Position numbers and translations under genes: made by a program. Below are positions 48,140-58,934 of a DNA stretch of 64,000 bases, piece after piece (positions within the stretch are counted from its first letter, which is position 1; each line of letters starts with the position of its first letter). Location: contig NZ_CP047202.1 in the NCBI RefSeq assembly GCF_030408715.1, positions 434,001 through 498,000 on the forward strand, given 5' to 3'. Below the pieces are notes generated by a model that was given only the letters and a program-made list of their open reading frames with translations, ran no database searches and had not been told where the DNA came from. The stretch comes from Corynebacterium confusum. GTDB taxonomy: Bacteria > Actinomycetota > Actinomycetes > Mycobacteriales > Mycobacteriaceae.

Positions 48140-49240
48140 ATGTCGTTACTCACCGCCCGCATCGATTTGGATGCCATCGTCCACAATGTTGCCTACCTCA
48201 AGGACAAAGTGGGACCGGGCACCCGGCTGATGTGCGTGGTGAAGGCGGACGCCTACGGGCATGGAGTCGAGAAGGTGGCCCCCGTGATGGAGGCCGCCGG
48301 CGCGGATGCCTTCGGCGTGGCCACCACGGCAGAGGCCGTGCGCCTGCGCCAGGTCGGCGTCAACCAGCCTATCGCGGCGTGGATCTGGGACCCCAGCGAC
48401 GATCTCTCGGAGGTCTTAGCCCACGGGATTACCGTCGGCGTGCCCTCCCTGGAGCACGCCCGGGCACTCATCAACCAGGAGACCCCGGCCAGCGTCATCA
48501 TCGGCGTGGAGACCGGGATGCACCGCTCCGGTATCCAGCACGCGGACTGGCCGGAGGCCTTTAAGCTGCTGCGCGATTGCCCCTTCCTGGAGGTCACCGG
48601 CCTGATGTCGCACTTCGCGTGCGCTGATACCCCGGATCACCCGCACAATGACTACCAGGAACAGCAGTTCCGCGACGCGCTAGAGCAGGCGCGGTCGATG
48701 GGCCTAGAATGCCCGGTCAACCACCTGGCGAATTCCCCGGCCACCCTGACCCGCCCGAGCGCCCACTTCGAGCAGGTGCGCGTGGGCCTGGCCTGCTACG
48801 GCCTGGAGCCCATCGAGGGCATGGAACATGACCTGCGCCCGGCGATGACCTGGGCCGCCACCGTCATCAACGTCAAGCCGATCGAGCCGGGGGAGGCCAC
48901 CTGCTACGGCCTGACCTGGAGCGCGTCCGAGCCGGGCTACCTGGCTACCGTGCCCGCCGGCTACGCCGACGGCCTGCCGCGCAACTTCCAGGACAAGCTG
49001 GAGGTGGGCATCAACGGCCACCTCTACCCGCAGGTCGGCCGGGTGTGCATGGACCAGATCGTGGTGGACCTGGGGCCCAACCCGCACGGGGTGGTCATCG
49101 GGGACGAGGCCGTGCTCTTCGGCACCGGCGGGCGCAGCGCCACGGACCTGGCGAACGCCGCCGGGACCATCAACTACGAGGTGGTCTGCCGGCCCACCGG
49201 GCGCACCCAGCGGACCTACCTGCCCCGGCAGGAGGCCTAG
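48140..49240 (+). CDS. alr: Alanine racemase
   Basis: PLP enzyme converting L- to D-alanine for peptidoglycan. 366 residues, with the PLP lysine in CVVKADAYGHG (about residue 34), GVETGMHRSGI, HFACADTPD, and the catalytic Tyr region in PVGRVCMDQI-type sequence (QVGRVCMDQIVVDLG). It starts 5 bp after glmS and leads into tsaE, forming a cell wall and tRNA-modification operon as in mycobacteria. Confidence 0.96.
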   Translation: MSLLTARIDLDAIVHNVAYLKDKVGPGTRLMCVVKADAYGHGVEKVAPVMEAAGADAFGVATTAEAVRLRQVGVNQPIAAWIWDPSDDLSEVLAHGITVGVPSLEHARALINQETPASVIIGVETGMHRSGIQHADWPEAFKLLRDCPFLEVTGLMSHFACADTPDHPHNDYQEQQFRDALEQARSMGLECPVNHLANSPATLTRPSAHFEQVRVGLACYGLEPIEGMEHDLRPAMTWAATVINVKPIEPGEATCYGLTWSASEPGYLATVPAGYADGLPRNFQDKLEVGINGHLYPQVGRVCMDQIVVDLGPNPHGVVIGDEAVLFGTGGRSATDLANAAGTINYEVVCRPTGRTQRTYLPRQEA

Positions 49241-49241
49241 C

Positions 49242-49748
49242 ATGCGCAGCGATTTTCCCTCCCACGGCAGCGAGACCCTGAGCACCCGCGAGCATACCCA
49301 GGACCTAGGTGCACGGCTGGGACGCGCGCTGGAGGCCGGCGACGTGGTGATCCTGGACGGCCCGCTGGGCGCGGGCAAGACCACCCTGACCCAGGGCATC
49401 GCGCAGGGCCTGGGCGTGAAAGGCCGGGTGACCTCGCCGACCTTCGTCATCGCCCGAGAGCACCGCGCGAAGCAGCCCGGCCCGAACCTGGTGCACGTGG
49501 ACGCCTACCGCCTGCTGGATGACTTCGGCGCCGGCTCAGGTGATCCCATCGGGGACCTGGACGCGCTGGACCTGGACACGGAGCTGGCCGACGCCGTCGT
49601 CGTCGCCGAATGGGGCGGCGGGCTGGTCGAGCAGCTCAGCGACGACTTCCTGCTCGTGCGCATCGACCGGGAAAGCGCGCGGGCTGACGACGCCCCACTG
49701 GATGAAGACGGACCCCGCGTTATTTCCTGGCAGTGGCACAGCCGCTAG
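49242..49748 (+). CDS. tsaE: tRNA threonylcarbamoyladenosine biosynthesis ATPase TsaE
   Basis: P-loop ATPase needed for the TsaB-TsaD complex in t6A synthesis. 168 residues with Walker A GPLGAGKTTLTQG, SPTFVIAREH, HVDAYRL and VVVAEWGGG. It begins directly after the alr stop. tsaB, rimI and tsaD follow. Confidence 0.94.
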   Translation: MRSDFPSHGSETLSTREHTQDLGARLGRALEAGDVVILDGPLGAGKTTLTQGIAQGLGVKGRVTSPTFVIAREHRAKQPGPNLVHVDAYRLLDDFGAGSGDPIGDLDALDLDTELADAVVVAEWGGGLVEQLSDDFLLVRIDRESARADDAPLDEDGPRVISWQWHSR

Positions 49749-49911
49749 CCGGCCGCGCCCGCGGCTACCGCGGAGGCACCACACACTCGCGGAACCTGCA
49801 CGATGTACCATTGCAGGGCGTAAAAACAATGCCCAAGCCTGTCTAGGTACTTAATCCCCATAGAACTAATCCGATAGTCGGGCGTACGACTGTCGCGCAG
49901 AAGGAGTCACC

Positions 49912-50388
49912 ATGATGAAACTGTCCAAGTCAGCCGCCGCACTGGTGGCCGTCGTCACCGTCGGCTTCCTCATCGCCATCCTGGGCCTGGTCGGCTGGAC
50001 TGCCGCCCGCGCCGACGAGCCGGTCGGCCGCGTGGGCCACATCCTGGAAGAGACCAAGAACAAGGGCCTGCACGGCACGGCCCTGTCCCCGGCGGATGTC
50101 TACGGCGAGGAGTGGACCGCCGCGGCGTTCGTCTGCCCGGGCGTTTCCGGCGATGAGCTTCGGGAAGCTTTCGGCCTGAACCCGGACGAGCTGGACCTGG
50201 TGGACGGCAAGGTCCCGGAGGACACCAACTACCTGGTGGCTCTGGACGAGGACCTGAACAGCTTCCCGGAGAAGCTGGACCGCAGCGAGGTTGACCTGTG
50301 CTCCCAGCAGGTCCCGCCGGTCATCAACGGCTTCTCCCTGCTGCCGTTCATGCAGAACCAAGACGGAACCTGGGTCCTGGCGTCCTAA
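49912..50388 (+). CDS. Conserved membrane-anchored or secreted protein of unknown function
   Basis: 158 residues with an N-terminal signal or anchor helix (AAALVAVVTVGFLIAILGLVGWTAA) and a soluble acidic domain containing two Cys (AAFVCPGVSG and VDLCSQQV) that may pair outside the membrane. AAGGAG precedes paired ATGs at 49912 and 49915. It is embedded between tsaE and tsaB and ends one base into the tsaB start (TAATG), so it is translated with that operon. Not recognized as a known family. Confidence 0.75.
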   Translation: MMKLSKSAAALVAVVTVGFLIAILGLVGWTAARADEPVGRVGHILEETKNKGLHGTALSPADVYGEEWTAAAFVCPGVSGDELREAFGLNPDELDLVDGKVPEDTNYLVALDEDLNSFPEKLDRSEVDLCSQQVPPVINGFSLLPFMQNQDGTWVLAS

Positions 50389-51125
50389 TGCGTGTTCTGT
50401 GCATCGACACCTCCACCACGGATCTGGTCACCGGTCTGGTGGATATCGACCCGGCCCAGCCGGGCAACGCGGCTTATGCCCAACCGTCGGCGGTCCAGGA
50501 CGCGACTGTTAAGGACACCCGGGCCCACAATGAGCTGCTGATGCCCACCATCGACCAGCTGCTGGGCGGGGACTATTCCCAGCTGGACGCCGTCGTGGCC
50601 GGGTGCGGGCCGGGGCCGTTTACCGGCCTGCGCGTCGGGATGGTCACGGCCTCGGCCCTGGCGCAGGCGCGCGGCATCCCGGTCTATGGGCTCTGCTCGC
50701 ACGACGCCATCGCGGTGGCCGCAGCCGCCCAGGACAGCGGTGCCGCGGAAGGTACGCACACCAGCGGCTCCGCAGAAACCGGCGAGTTCGTGGTGGCTAC
50801 CGATGCCCGCCGCAAGGAGATCTACTACTCCGTCTACCGCGGCACCGAGCGCGTCAGCGGGCCGGACGTGGCCCGCCCCGAGGACGTGGACTTCCCGGAT
50901 GCTGTCACTGCCGTCTACATCCCCGCGGCGCTGGGGGAGCGGCTGCCGGAGAAGTGGCACGCCGCTGTGCGCCCGGCGCTGAACCCGCGCCCGGCCGCGC
51001 TGGCAGCAGCCGTGGACTTTAACGCGCAGCCGGAGCCGCTGGTGCCGCTGTACCTGCGCCGACCCGACGCGAAGGAGCCGGCGCCGAAGCCGCGCTCGGC
51101 GGCCATCCCCGAGGTTGAGCTGTGA
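50388..51125 (+). CDS. tsaB: tRNA threonylcarbamoyladenosine biosynthesis protein TsaB
   Basis: Inactive paralogue and partner of TsaD in t6A formation. 245 residues with LCIDTSTTDLVTGL, the conserved AHNELLMPTIDQLL and GCGPGPFTGLRVGMVTASALA. Starts in a TAATG overlap with the upstream gene and is followed by rimI in a GTGA overlap. Confidence 0.93.
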   Translation: MRVLCIDTSTTDLVTGLVDIDPAQPGNAAYAQPSAVQDATVKDTRAHNELLMPTIDQLLGGDYSQLDAVVAGCGPGPFTGLRVGMVTASALAQARGIPVYGLCSHDAIAVAAAAQDSGAAEGTHTSGSAETGEFVVATDARRKEIYYSVYRGTERVSGPDVARPEDVDFPDAVTAVYIPAALGERLPEKWHAAVRPALNPRPAALAAAVDFNAQPEPLVPLYLRRPDAKEPAPKPRSAAIPEVEL

Positions 51126-51604
51126 GCCTCGTCCTGCGGGAGCTGAAAGCATCCGACGCCGCCCGGTGCGCCGAGCTGGAAACCGTGCTCTTCCCGGGGG
51201 AGACCCCCTGGTCGCAAGAGGTATTCCAGGCGGAGTTCCGCCAGCCGCACACCTTTTACCTGGGCGTGCAGGATACCGAGGCGGATCTGTTGGTCGGCTA
51301 CGCAGGCATCGGGCGGATGGGGCCGGCCGATGACCCGGAGTATGAAATCCACACCATTGGCACGGATCCGGCGCACCAGCGCCGCGGTATTGGCCGGATG
51401 ATGATGGACAATATCTGCTTCATCGCCGACCGCGAGAAGGCCCCGATCTTTTTGGAAGTGCGCGTGGACAACGTGCCGGCGATTAGCCTGTACGAGGCCT
51501 ATGGCTTTCACCGGCTGGGCGTGCGCCGCAACTATTACCAACCCTCCGGCGCGGATGCCTACACTTATAAGCGAGAAGGCGGGCAGCCCGCCGACGACAG
51601 TTAG
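51122..51604 (+). CDS. rimI: Ribosomal-protein-alanine N-acetyltransferase RimI
   Basis: GNAT acetyltransferase of 160 residues with the acetyl-CoA loop HTIGTDPAHQRRGIGRMMM and VDNVPAISLYEAYGFHRLGVRRNYY. In this operon position (tsaB-rimI-tsaD) it is the RimI of actinobacteria. GTG start overlapping the tsaB stop. Confidence 0.93.
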   Translation: MSLVLRELKASDAARCAELETVLFPGETPWSQEVFQAEFRQPHTFYLGVQDTEADLLVGYAGIGRMGPADDPEYEIHTIGTDPAHQRRGIGRMMMDNICFIADREKAPIFLEVRVDNVPAISLYEAYGFHRLGVRRNYYQPSGADAYTYKREGGQPADDS

Positions 51605-51705
51605 CAAGCAGCGAACTAGCAACCAGAGAACTAACAACCAGCCTGGCGCCGGGCCACAGCGCGGCCGGGGCGGGAATGACAAGAAACTAAAGAAGGCGAA
51701 CGGCA

Positions 51706-52758
51706 ATGATCGTATTGGGAATCGAGTCCTCCTGCGACGAGACTGGCGTCGGCATCGTGGAGGTCGACGAGGCCGGACAGATGCACGTTCTAGCGGACGC
51801 GGTGGCCTCGTCCATGCAGCAGCACGCCCGTTTCGGCGGCGTCGTGCCGGAGATCGCTTCCCGCGCTCACCTGGAGGCCATGCCCCAGGTGATGGAGGAG
51901 GCCCTGCGCCAGGCCGGTGTTGAGCGCCCCGATGCCGTGGCCGCTACCGTCGGCCCGGGCCTGGCGGGCGCGCTGCTGGTGGGCGCCTCCGCGGCCAAGG
52001 CCTATGCCGCCGCCTGGGGCGTGCCCTTCTACGGGGTCAACCACCTGGGCGGCCACGTTGCCGTAGCCAACCTGGAGGGCAAGTCGCTGCCGCACGCGGT
52101 GGCCCTGTTGGTCTCCGGCGGACACACCCAGCTACTGGAGATCGACGCCGTCGGCCGCCCCATGCGGGAGCTAGGCACCACGCTTGACGATGCCGCCGGC
52201 GAGGCCTACGACAAAGTCTCCCGCCTGCTGGGCCTGGGGTATCCGGGCGGGCCGGTCATCGACAAGCTCGCCGCCCGCGGCGAGCCCACCATCAAGTTCC
52301 CCCGCGGGCTCAGCAAGGCCGAGGATCTGCGCGGCGAGAACCGCCACGACTTCTCCTTCTCCGGCCTGAAGACCGCCGTGGCCCGCTACGTCGAGCAGGC
52401 TGAGCGCAACGGTGAGGTCATCTCCGTGGAAGACACCTGCGCCTCCTTCCAGGAGGCCGTCTGCGACGTGCTCACCGCCAAGGCCGTGCGCGCCTGCCAG
52501 GACACCGGCGCCGGTGTCTTGTTGCTCGGCGGCGGAGTGGCCGCCAACTCCCGGCTGCGCGAACTTGCCGCCGAGCGCTGCGCGGCAGCCGGCATCGAGC
52601 TGCGCGTCCCGAGCTTCAAACTCTGCACCGACAACGGCGTTATGATCGCCGCTGTCGCCGCCCAACTCATCACCGAAGGCGCCGAGCCCTCCGGCCTCGC
52701 CACCGCTACGGACACCCAGCTGGAGGTTGAGATCCCGCTGGTTCCGGCAGGTTCCTAA
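51706..52758 (+). CDS. tsaD: tRNA N6-adenosine threonylcarbamoyltransferase TsaD
   Basis: Catalytic subunit that transfers threonylcarbamoyl to A37 of ANN-decoding tRNAs. 350 residues with [14 protein letters not shown], the metal-binding [31 protein letters not shown] and [13 protein letters not shown]. Start follows GAAGGCGAACGGCA about 100 bp after rimI. Confidence 0.96.
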   Translation: MIVLGIESSCDETGVGIVEVDEAGQMHVLADAVASSMQQHARFGGVVPEIASRAHLEAMPQVMEEALRQAGVERPDAVAATVGPGLAGALLVGASAAKAYAAAWGVPFYGVNHLGGHVAVANLEGKSLPHAVALLVSGGHTQLLEIDAVGRPMRELGTTLDDAAGEAYDKVSRLLGLGYPGGPVIDKLAARGEPTIKFPRGLSKAEDLRGENRHDFSFSGLKTAVARYVEQAERNGEVISVEDTCASFQEAVCDVLTAKAVRACQDTGAGVLLLGGGVAANSRLRELAAERCAAAGIELRVPSFKLCTDNGVMIAAVAAQLITEGAEPSGLATATDTQLEVEIPLVPAGS

Positions 52759-52826
52759 GCGCGTAATCCTGGAAACCGTGAATTTACCGCTTGCCGGCGA
52801 TCGTGCCCCAAGCCTTCACGTTCCCG

Positions 52827-53456
52827 TCAATCAAGAATGGTCTTTTGACTATCGATTACAATCTTTTTCCACCTTGCGTTTTCTTCAGCAAAGACACTGA
52901 TCAAAGCAGCAGCTTCCATTAGGCCCCACGAGGTAGACGTTAAGTCCTGCCCTTCGGCTCGGAAAAGATACGGAAGCACAGTCGACGCTTTTCGAGCGAG
53001 CCCGGACGAGAACGGTGACACCGTTAAATCCCAAGACTCGTTTCCCTCTATACGGTTAAAGAAATTTCCCCACCAGGGAGCTGGCGTCGATGCGGGATAT
53101 TCTCCCGGATGCGAGTCAAGCGCAACCCTTGATAGCGCTGCTGGCTTGTATGCTTTTTCCAAGCTAATCTTTATCGCCAGCATGATTGACGGTAGGTAAC
53201 TAACCGCAGATCCCGAGTCCTTGTCAGCGGCGTACACCTCGAGGACAAGGGTGTCTAATTCGCCGTTGCCTCGGATTTCGCTATCGTTGCTTTCCCCCAC
53301 AAACCAAGGCGATAGCGGAGTCCCGGACATTATGGATACAGTAGCGTTGACAAGGCTCCACAAGTCTTCCGCGTCTTCCGATTCGCGAAGGGGGCCAAGC
53401 GGATTAATGCTCCACGCCCCGGTAAGAGACAGAATCATTGCTAACCATCGATCCAA
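52827..53456 (-). CDS. Cytosolic protein of unknown function paired with the upstream secreted protein
   Basis: 209 residues, no signal or TM, rich in aromatic and acidic residues (APWWGNFFNRIEGNESWDL, SSGLARKAS). Its base composition is lower in GC than its neighbours. It starts 3 bp after the stop of a secreted-protein gene on the same strand, so the two are one unit. The arrangement, an exported small protein with a cytosolic partner, resembles toxin-immunity pairs, but no family is recognized. Confidence 0.6.
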   Translation of the reverse strand: MDRWLAMILSLTGAWSINPLGPLRESEDAEDLWSLVNATVSIMSGTPLSPWFVGESNDSEIRGNGELDTLVLEVYAADKDSGSAVSYLPSIMLAIKISLEKAYKPAALSRVALDSHPGEYPASTPAPWWGNFFNRIEGNESWDLTVSPFSSGLARKASTVLPYLFRAEGQDLTSTSWGLMEAAALISVFAEENARWKKIVIDSQKTILD

Positions 53457-53459
53457 ACT

Positions 53460-54020
53460 TTAAACGCCACAATTAACCCAACTTGTCTTATAAGCCTTCA
53501 TGGGGGAATCGACGGCTCCTAAAATATCCACATCCACGACGTTTCTGTACAACGTTTTGTCAAAGTTGCGGCACTGAGCTCGGGCATTAGAACGCTTTCC
53601 GCGTCCGCACCCTTGCGGAACGGTCACTGGTTGTCCTGTGGCTACCTTCTCCCAATCGCCGTTGGAGTTCTTTCGCTCAATCCAATTCTTCACGACGGCT
53701 TGTCCTCCGGCGGGGCCGCCGGTGTAGCATCCGTGAGCCGACACAGTGCCTTGGGAAAAATGGGGGTTATCCGCAACCATGACAAACGGTCCGATATTTC
53801 CACCAGCTCTTTCTTCAAGGTGCTCGGCACCGTCATCCGTGGTTTGCTCGATTTTCCATTGATCGGGAACTTGAGCAGTGTCAGTGGAAGGGGTGTCCGA
53901 AGTGTACGTCGGCACTTGGCTGGTGAGATGAGGCATAGCTTGCACGGGGGTCGCCATAGCCAGCGATACAAGCACCGTAGATGTCGCCAGCGCCAAATTT
54001 CTGAGGGTAGTTACTTTCAC
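53460..54020 (-). CDS. Secreted Cys-containing protein of unknown function
   Basis: 186 residues with a clear Sec signal peptide (NLALATSTVLVSLAMATPVQA, cut near residue 29). The mature part carries four Cys (GCYTGG, QGCGRG, AQCRNF and WVNCGV) likely to form two disulfides, and a Trp/Lys/Asn-rich centre (NWIERKNSNGDWEKVATG). Lower GC than flanking genes suggests transfer. It lies in an insertion between tsaD and groES that mycobacteria lack. Confidence 0.65.
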   Translation of the reverse strand: MKVTTLRNLALATSTVLVSLAMATPVQAMPHLTSQVPTYTSDTPSTDTAQVPDQWKIEQTTDDGAEHLEERAGGNIGPFVMVADNPHFSQGTVSAHGCYTGGPAGGQAVVKNWIERKNSNGDWEKVATGQPVTVPQGCGRGKRSNARAQCRNFDKTLYRNVVDVDILGAVDSPMKAYKTSWVNCGV

Positions 54021-54415
54021 GATTCTTCACATCCTGGGAGTTAAGAGTTAGTTCAAGTGTAATCAATATGAATTTTATTTCAGGTTGGGGATTGGGTCGA
54101 TGTTTTCTTGGGGGAATCAATGGTGGACTTTCAGCAGGCAGCACGGCCATCACAGAGTTCTCCTGGTTTAATGGCGCCGGATCGAAGGTGTAGCGACCCT
54201 GGCTGAGGTAGCTATCTGTAAAAGGGACTCCTAGTCTTTTCGTGTAAGGGTCTGTCATTTTTGTGCCTTAGCTATCCGGTTGGATTAAGTGGTTCGCCAA
54301 GGGAAGCGTGGGCGCCTGTGCTCGGGGTTATTGGCCCCTGGTTCACGGAATGTTTACCCAAAGTTGTCCCTGCTCAGGGTGTGGTTTTCCGGTCTGGCGG
54401 CTAGTTTTAGGAATT
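54021..54415. other. Low-GC region without a supported complete gene
   Basis: A minus-strand frame (54258 down to 53881) opens with MTDPYTKRLGVPFTDSYLSQ behind AAGGCACAAAA and might be an N-terminal remnant, but it overlaps the secreted-protein gene and its distal part does not look like protein. Otherwise only promoter sequence for the divergent units is expected. Confidence 0.4.
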
Positions 54416-54841
54416 ATGACTATTGGATTCCTTGTCAACCCTGACCTGACCCGCCGCAAGATCACCCTCGAGCTGGAGCACGCTAACCAGTTCCTGGGTG
54501 GGGCCACTGAAGACCGCGTGGCGGTGGCCTTCCAGGAAGATGGATCGACCTACGCTGCGTTGTTTAACCCGGATGCCCGCGCTGAGGGTGCGGAGCCGAA
54601 CCCGGTGGCATCGTTGGCGCGTAACACCGCTGATACTGGCAACTCGGCCTTCCTGCAGGACCCGATTCGGGCGATCTCCGGCTCGGTGATCTTCGTGGGC
54701 GCGGAAGGCGACGACATTACTGATGACATCGTCGAAGGGGTGGAAAACTCCATTCGCGCCGTGCTGAACTACCGCGAAGACAACCCGGAGGAATACCAGC
54801 TCTGGCGCGCGGCCGTGATCAACACGGACAGGCAGGCCTAA
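54416..54841 (+). CDS. Conserved hypothetical protein (141 residues)
   Basis: Small soluble protein opening TIGFLVNPDLTRRKITLELEH and ending with a helical EEYQLWRAAVINTDRQA. No motif known to me. GC content and codon use match the backbone, unlike the upstream pair, so it is probably a resident gene. An upstream ATG in frame lacks a ribosome site. Confidence 0.65.
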   Translation: MTIGFLVNPDLTRRKITLELEHANQFLGGATEDRVAVAFQEDGSTYAALFNPDARAEGAEPNPVASLARNTADTGNSAFLQDPIRAISGSVIFVGAEGDDITDDIVEGVENSIRAVLNYREDNPEEYQLWRAAVINTDRQA

Positions 54842-55118
54842 GTCCGCTGGCGCGGTCCAGCCGCGTCGCGCGGCCTTCAATTACCGTCCCTTGGGAGAGG
54901 GACGGTGATCATTCTTTGTGCAATTGGCGAAAGTGACAGGTCAACGGCTCAAAAACTTGGGCCAAATGACAATACTTTCTAGATGTGCCTGGCATCGCTC
55001 CAACCGTTAGGATGGGCGGTGAGAGGCGGCGCGCCCGGTCGCGATAATTTCTTCGCGCCCCTACCTGGTTGCGGCAGGCGCGTGAGCCACGAGTGGAGCA
55101 ACCAAAAAGGAGTACCTC
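54842..55118. other. Intergenic region before the serine dehydratase gene
   Basis: No gene seen. It contains a GGGAGAGGGACGG/CCGTCCC-type dyad near 54883-54906, a possible terminator for the upstream gene, and the promoter region for the L-serine dehydratase with AAAGGAG before its ATG. Confidence 0.4.
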
Positions 55119-56516
55119 ATGACCCTGACAGTGACTGACATCTTCAGCATCGGTATCGGCCCGTCGTCGTCGCACACAGTCGGCCCCATGCGCGCGGCCA
55201 AGGCCTTTGTGGACTCGCTGGTCGAATACCCGGCGCTGGTGCGCTGCGAGCTGCGTGGCTCCCTTTCGGCCACAGGCCTGGGGCACGCCACGGACCGCGC
55301 GGTCATCCTCGGCATGGTGGGCTGGACTCCGCTAGACGTGCCGTTGGACGCGGAGCCGGTCGCCGGCACCAACATCCCGCGCGAGGGCAGTGTCACCGGC
55401 CCGACCGGGACCATGGACTACAGCCTGGTCTTCGATAACGAGCCCTTCCCGGGCCACCCGAACTGTATGTTGTTCTCGGCCTACGACGCCGACGGCAAGT
55501 GCATTGCTGAGGGCGTGCCGTACTTCTCCGTAGGCGGCGGCTTCATCCAGACCCGCGCGGAGCTGGAGGCTTCCAAGCTGGCCGCGGAAAACCCGACGCC
55601 CATGCCGGCGAACATGCGCGCGCCCTACGAGTTTGACACCGGCGATGAGCTGCTGGAGCTGTGCGAGAAGCACGACCTGGCAATCTGGGAGATCATGCTG
55701 GCCAACGAGGCTTTCCTCCACGCCGACGAAGGCGGCGAGGACTTCGTGCTGGCCCACCTGGACCGGGTCTGGGAGGTCATGCAGCAGGCCGTGTCCCAGG
55801 GCATCGAGACCGACGGCATCCTGCCGGGCGGCCTCCTGGTCCCGCGCCGCGCGCCGAAGCTCTACCAGGACCTGCTGGCCCAGAGCGAGGAGGAGGACTC
55901 CGGCCTGGAGGCCATGGACTGGGTGGACCTCTACGCGCTGGCCGTCAACGAGCAGAACGCCGCCGGCGGCCGCGTGATTACCGCCCCGACCAACGGTGCC
56001 TGCGGCATCCTGCCGGCCGTGCTGCACTACGCGCGTGACTTCCAGCGCGGCTTCAACAAGCACAGCGTTCACCGCTACCTGCTGACCGCCGGCGCGGTGG
56101 CCATCATTATCAAGACGAACGCTTCTATCTCCGGCGCCGAGGTCGGCTGCCAGGGTGAGGTCGGCTCGGCTTCCTCCATGGCAGCCGCCGGCATGGCCGA
56201 GCTGCTGGGCGGCACGCCCCGGCAGGTGGAAAACGCCGCCGAGATCGCGCTCGAGCACAACCTCGGCCTGACCTGCGACCCCATCGGCGGTCTGGTGCAG
56301 ATCCCCTGCATCGAGCGCAACGCCGTCGGCGCCGTCAAGGCCATCAACTCCGCCCGCCTGGCCAAGCGCGGCGAGGGCTCCCACGTTGTCTCCCTGGACA
56401 ATGCGGTCACGACCATGGCAGAAACCGGCCGGGACATGCTCTCCAAGTACAAGGAGACCTCCCTGGGCGGGCTGGCCAAGACCATGGGCTTCACCGTCGC
56501 CCAGGTCTCCTGCTAG
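55119..56516 (+). CDS. sdaA: L-serine ammonia-lyase (single-chain, iron-sulfur type)
   Basis: Deaminates L-serine to pyruvate. 465 residues with the beta domain first ([21 protein letters not shown]) and the alpha domain after ([58 protein letters not shown]). The Cys residues in those motifs are the expected [4Fe-4S] ligands. Full length, GAG and AAAGGAG upstream, own terminator. Confidence 0.95.
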   Translation: MTLTVTDIFSIGIGPSSSHTVGPMRAAKAFVDSLVEYPALVRCELRGSLSATGLGHATDRAVILGMVGWTPLDVPLDAEPVAGTNIPREGSVTGPTGTMDYSLVFDNEPFPGHPNCMLFSAYDADGKCIAEGVPYFSVGGGFIQTRAELEASKLAAENPTPMPANMRAPYEFDTGDELLELCEKHDLAIWEIMLANEAFLHADEGGEDFVLAHLDRVWEVMQQAVSQGIETDGILPGGLLVPRRAPKLYQDLLAQSEEEDSGLEAMDWVDLYALAVNEQNAAGGRVITAPTNGACGILPAVLHYARDFQRGFNKHSVHRYLLTAGAVAIIIKTNASISGAEVGCQGEVGSASSMAAAGMAELLGGTPRQVENAAEIALEHNLGLTCDPIGGLVQIPCIERNAVGAVKAINSARLAKRGEGSHVVSLDNAVTTMAETGRDMLSKYKETSLGGLAKTMGFTVAQVSC

Positions 56517-56553
56517 TAGCACCCTGAAGGTTTAAAGCGCAGGGACACCCTGC

Positions 56554-56595
56554 GGCCCCGCCGGTGGCTTGCACGAGCTGCCGGCGGGGCCTTTT
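56554..56595 (+). terminator. Terminator after sdaA
   Basis: Perfect 11-bp arms GGCCCCGCCGG and CCGGCGGGGCC followed by TTTT. Confidence 0.9.
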
Positions 56596-56739
56596 GCATG
56601 TCGGGTTTGGCTGCTGCCGGGGGAGGGCCCGGCGGTGTGGCTTAGGGAATGTGGCTTGGTGGGGCAGTTTGGCGTTGCGGCCCGGTGGTGCGGGGGAGCG
56701 GCGGGTTCGTGCGCGGCGGGGGAATGGTGTTGTTGTCGG

Positions 56740-56766
56740 TTAGCAGTCGCGCGGGTAGAGTGCTAG
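56740..56766 (+). promoter_or_regulatory. CIRCE element (HrcA operator) upstream of groES
   Basis: TTAGCAGTC-N9-GAGTGCTAG matches the CIRCE consensus TTAGCACTC-N9-GAGTGCTAA with two differences. Its place about 105 bp before groES indicates HrcA control of the groES-groEL operon. The rest of the 56596-56871 interval is GC/GT-rich with no gene. Confidence 0.85.
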
Positions 56767-56871
56767 ATAGGTTGTTTGACCCACAGTTGTTCACCCGCGA
56801 CGACGGCTGTGCTGGCAATGCATGCAACCGGCACATACAACTCATTGATTCATAAACGGAGGAATCACACC

Positions 56872-57165
56872 ATGGCAAACATCAAGCCGCTGGAAGATAA
56901 AGTTCTGGTCCAGATCGTCGAAGCGGAAACCACTACCGCTTCCGGCCTGGTAATCCCGGACTCGGCTAAGGAAAAGCCGCAAGAGGCGACCGTCATTGCC
57001 GTCGGCCCGGGCCGCACCAATGACAAGGGTGAAGTCGTCCCGGTGGGCGTCAACGAAGGCGACACCGTTATCTTCTCCAAGTTCGGTGGCACCGAGCTGA
57101 AGTACGACGGCCAGGAGTACCTGCTGCTGTCCGCTCGCGACCTGCTCGCCGTCATCGAAAAGTAA
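56872..57165 (+). CDS. groES: Co-chaperonin GroES
   Basis: Lid of the GroEL chamber. 97 residues, [18 protein letters not shown] at the start, mobile loop [12 protein letters not shown], and [15 protein letters not shown] at the end. ACGGAGG precedes the ATG; an in-frame upstream ATG is rejected. groEL begins 18 bp later. Confidence 0.97.
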   Translation: MANIKPLEDKVLVQIVEAETTTASGLVIPDSAKEKPQEATVIAVGPGRTNDKGEVVPVGVNEGDTVIFSKFGGTELKYDGQEYLLLSARDLLAVIEK

Positions 57166-57177
57166 AAGGTGGTGTAG

Positions 57178-58800
<1,623 letters not shown>

Positions 58801-58876
58801 AACCGCGTGAGCTCACGCGCGCGGGAGACCGGCTCCGCCGAGTAATCGGCGGACCTTCCGCGTGAAAAGAGCCCGA

Positions 58877-58909
58877 GGGCCTCGCCCGGCTAGCCAGCCG
58901 GCGGGGCCC
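58877..58909 (+). terminator. Terminator after groEL
   Basis: GGGCCTCGCCCGGCT and AGCCGGCGGGGCCC pair around a 4-base loop (AGCC), with two mismatches; a short TTC tail follows. Confidence 0.6.
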
Positions 58910-58934
58910 TTCATCGTGCTTTAAGCTATCTCTC

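Noticed and set aside
53881..54258. 125-residue minus-strand frame beginning MTDPYTK
   Set aside because: Reasonable start signal, but it overlaps the secreted-protein gene by 140 bp and its second half looks like translated intergenic sequence; at most a remnant.
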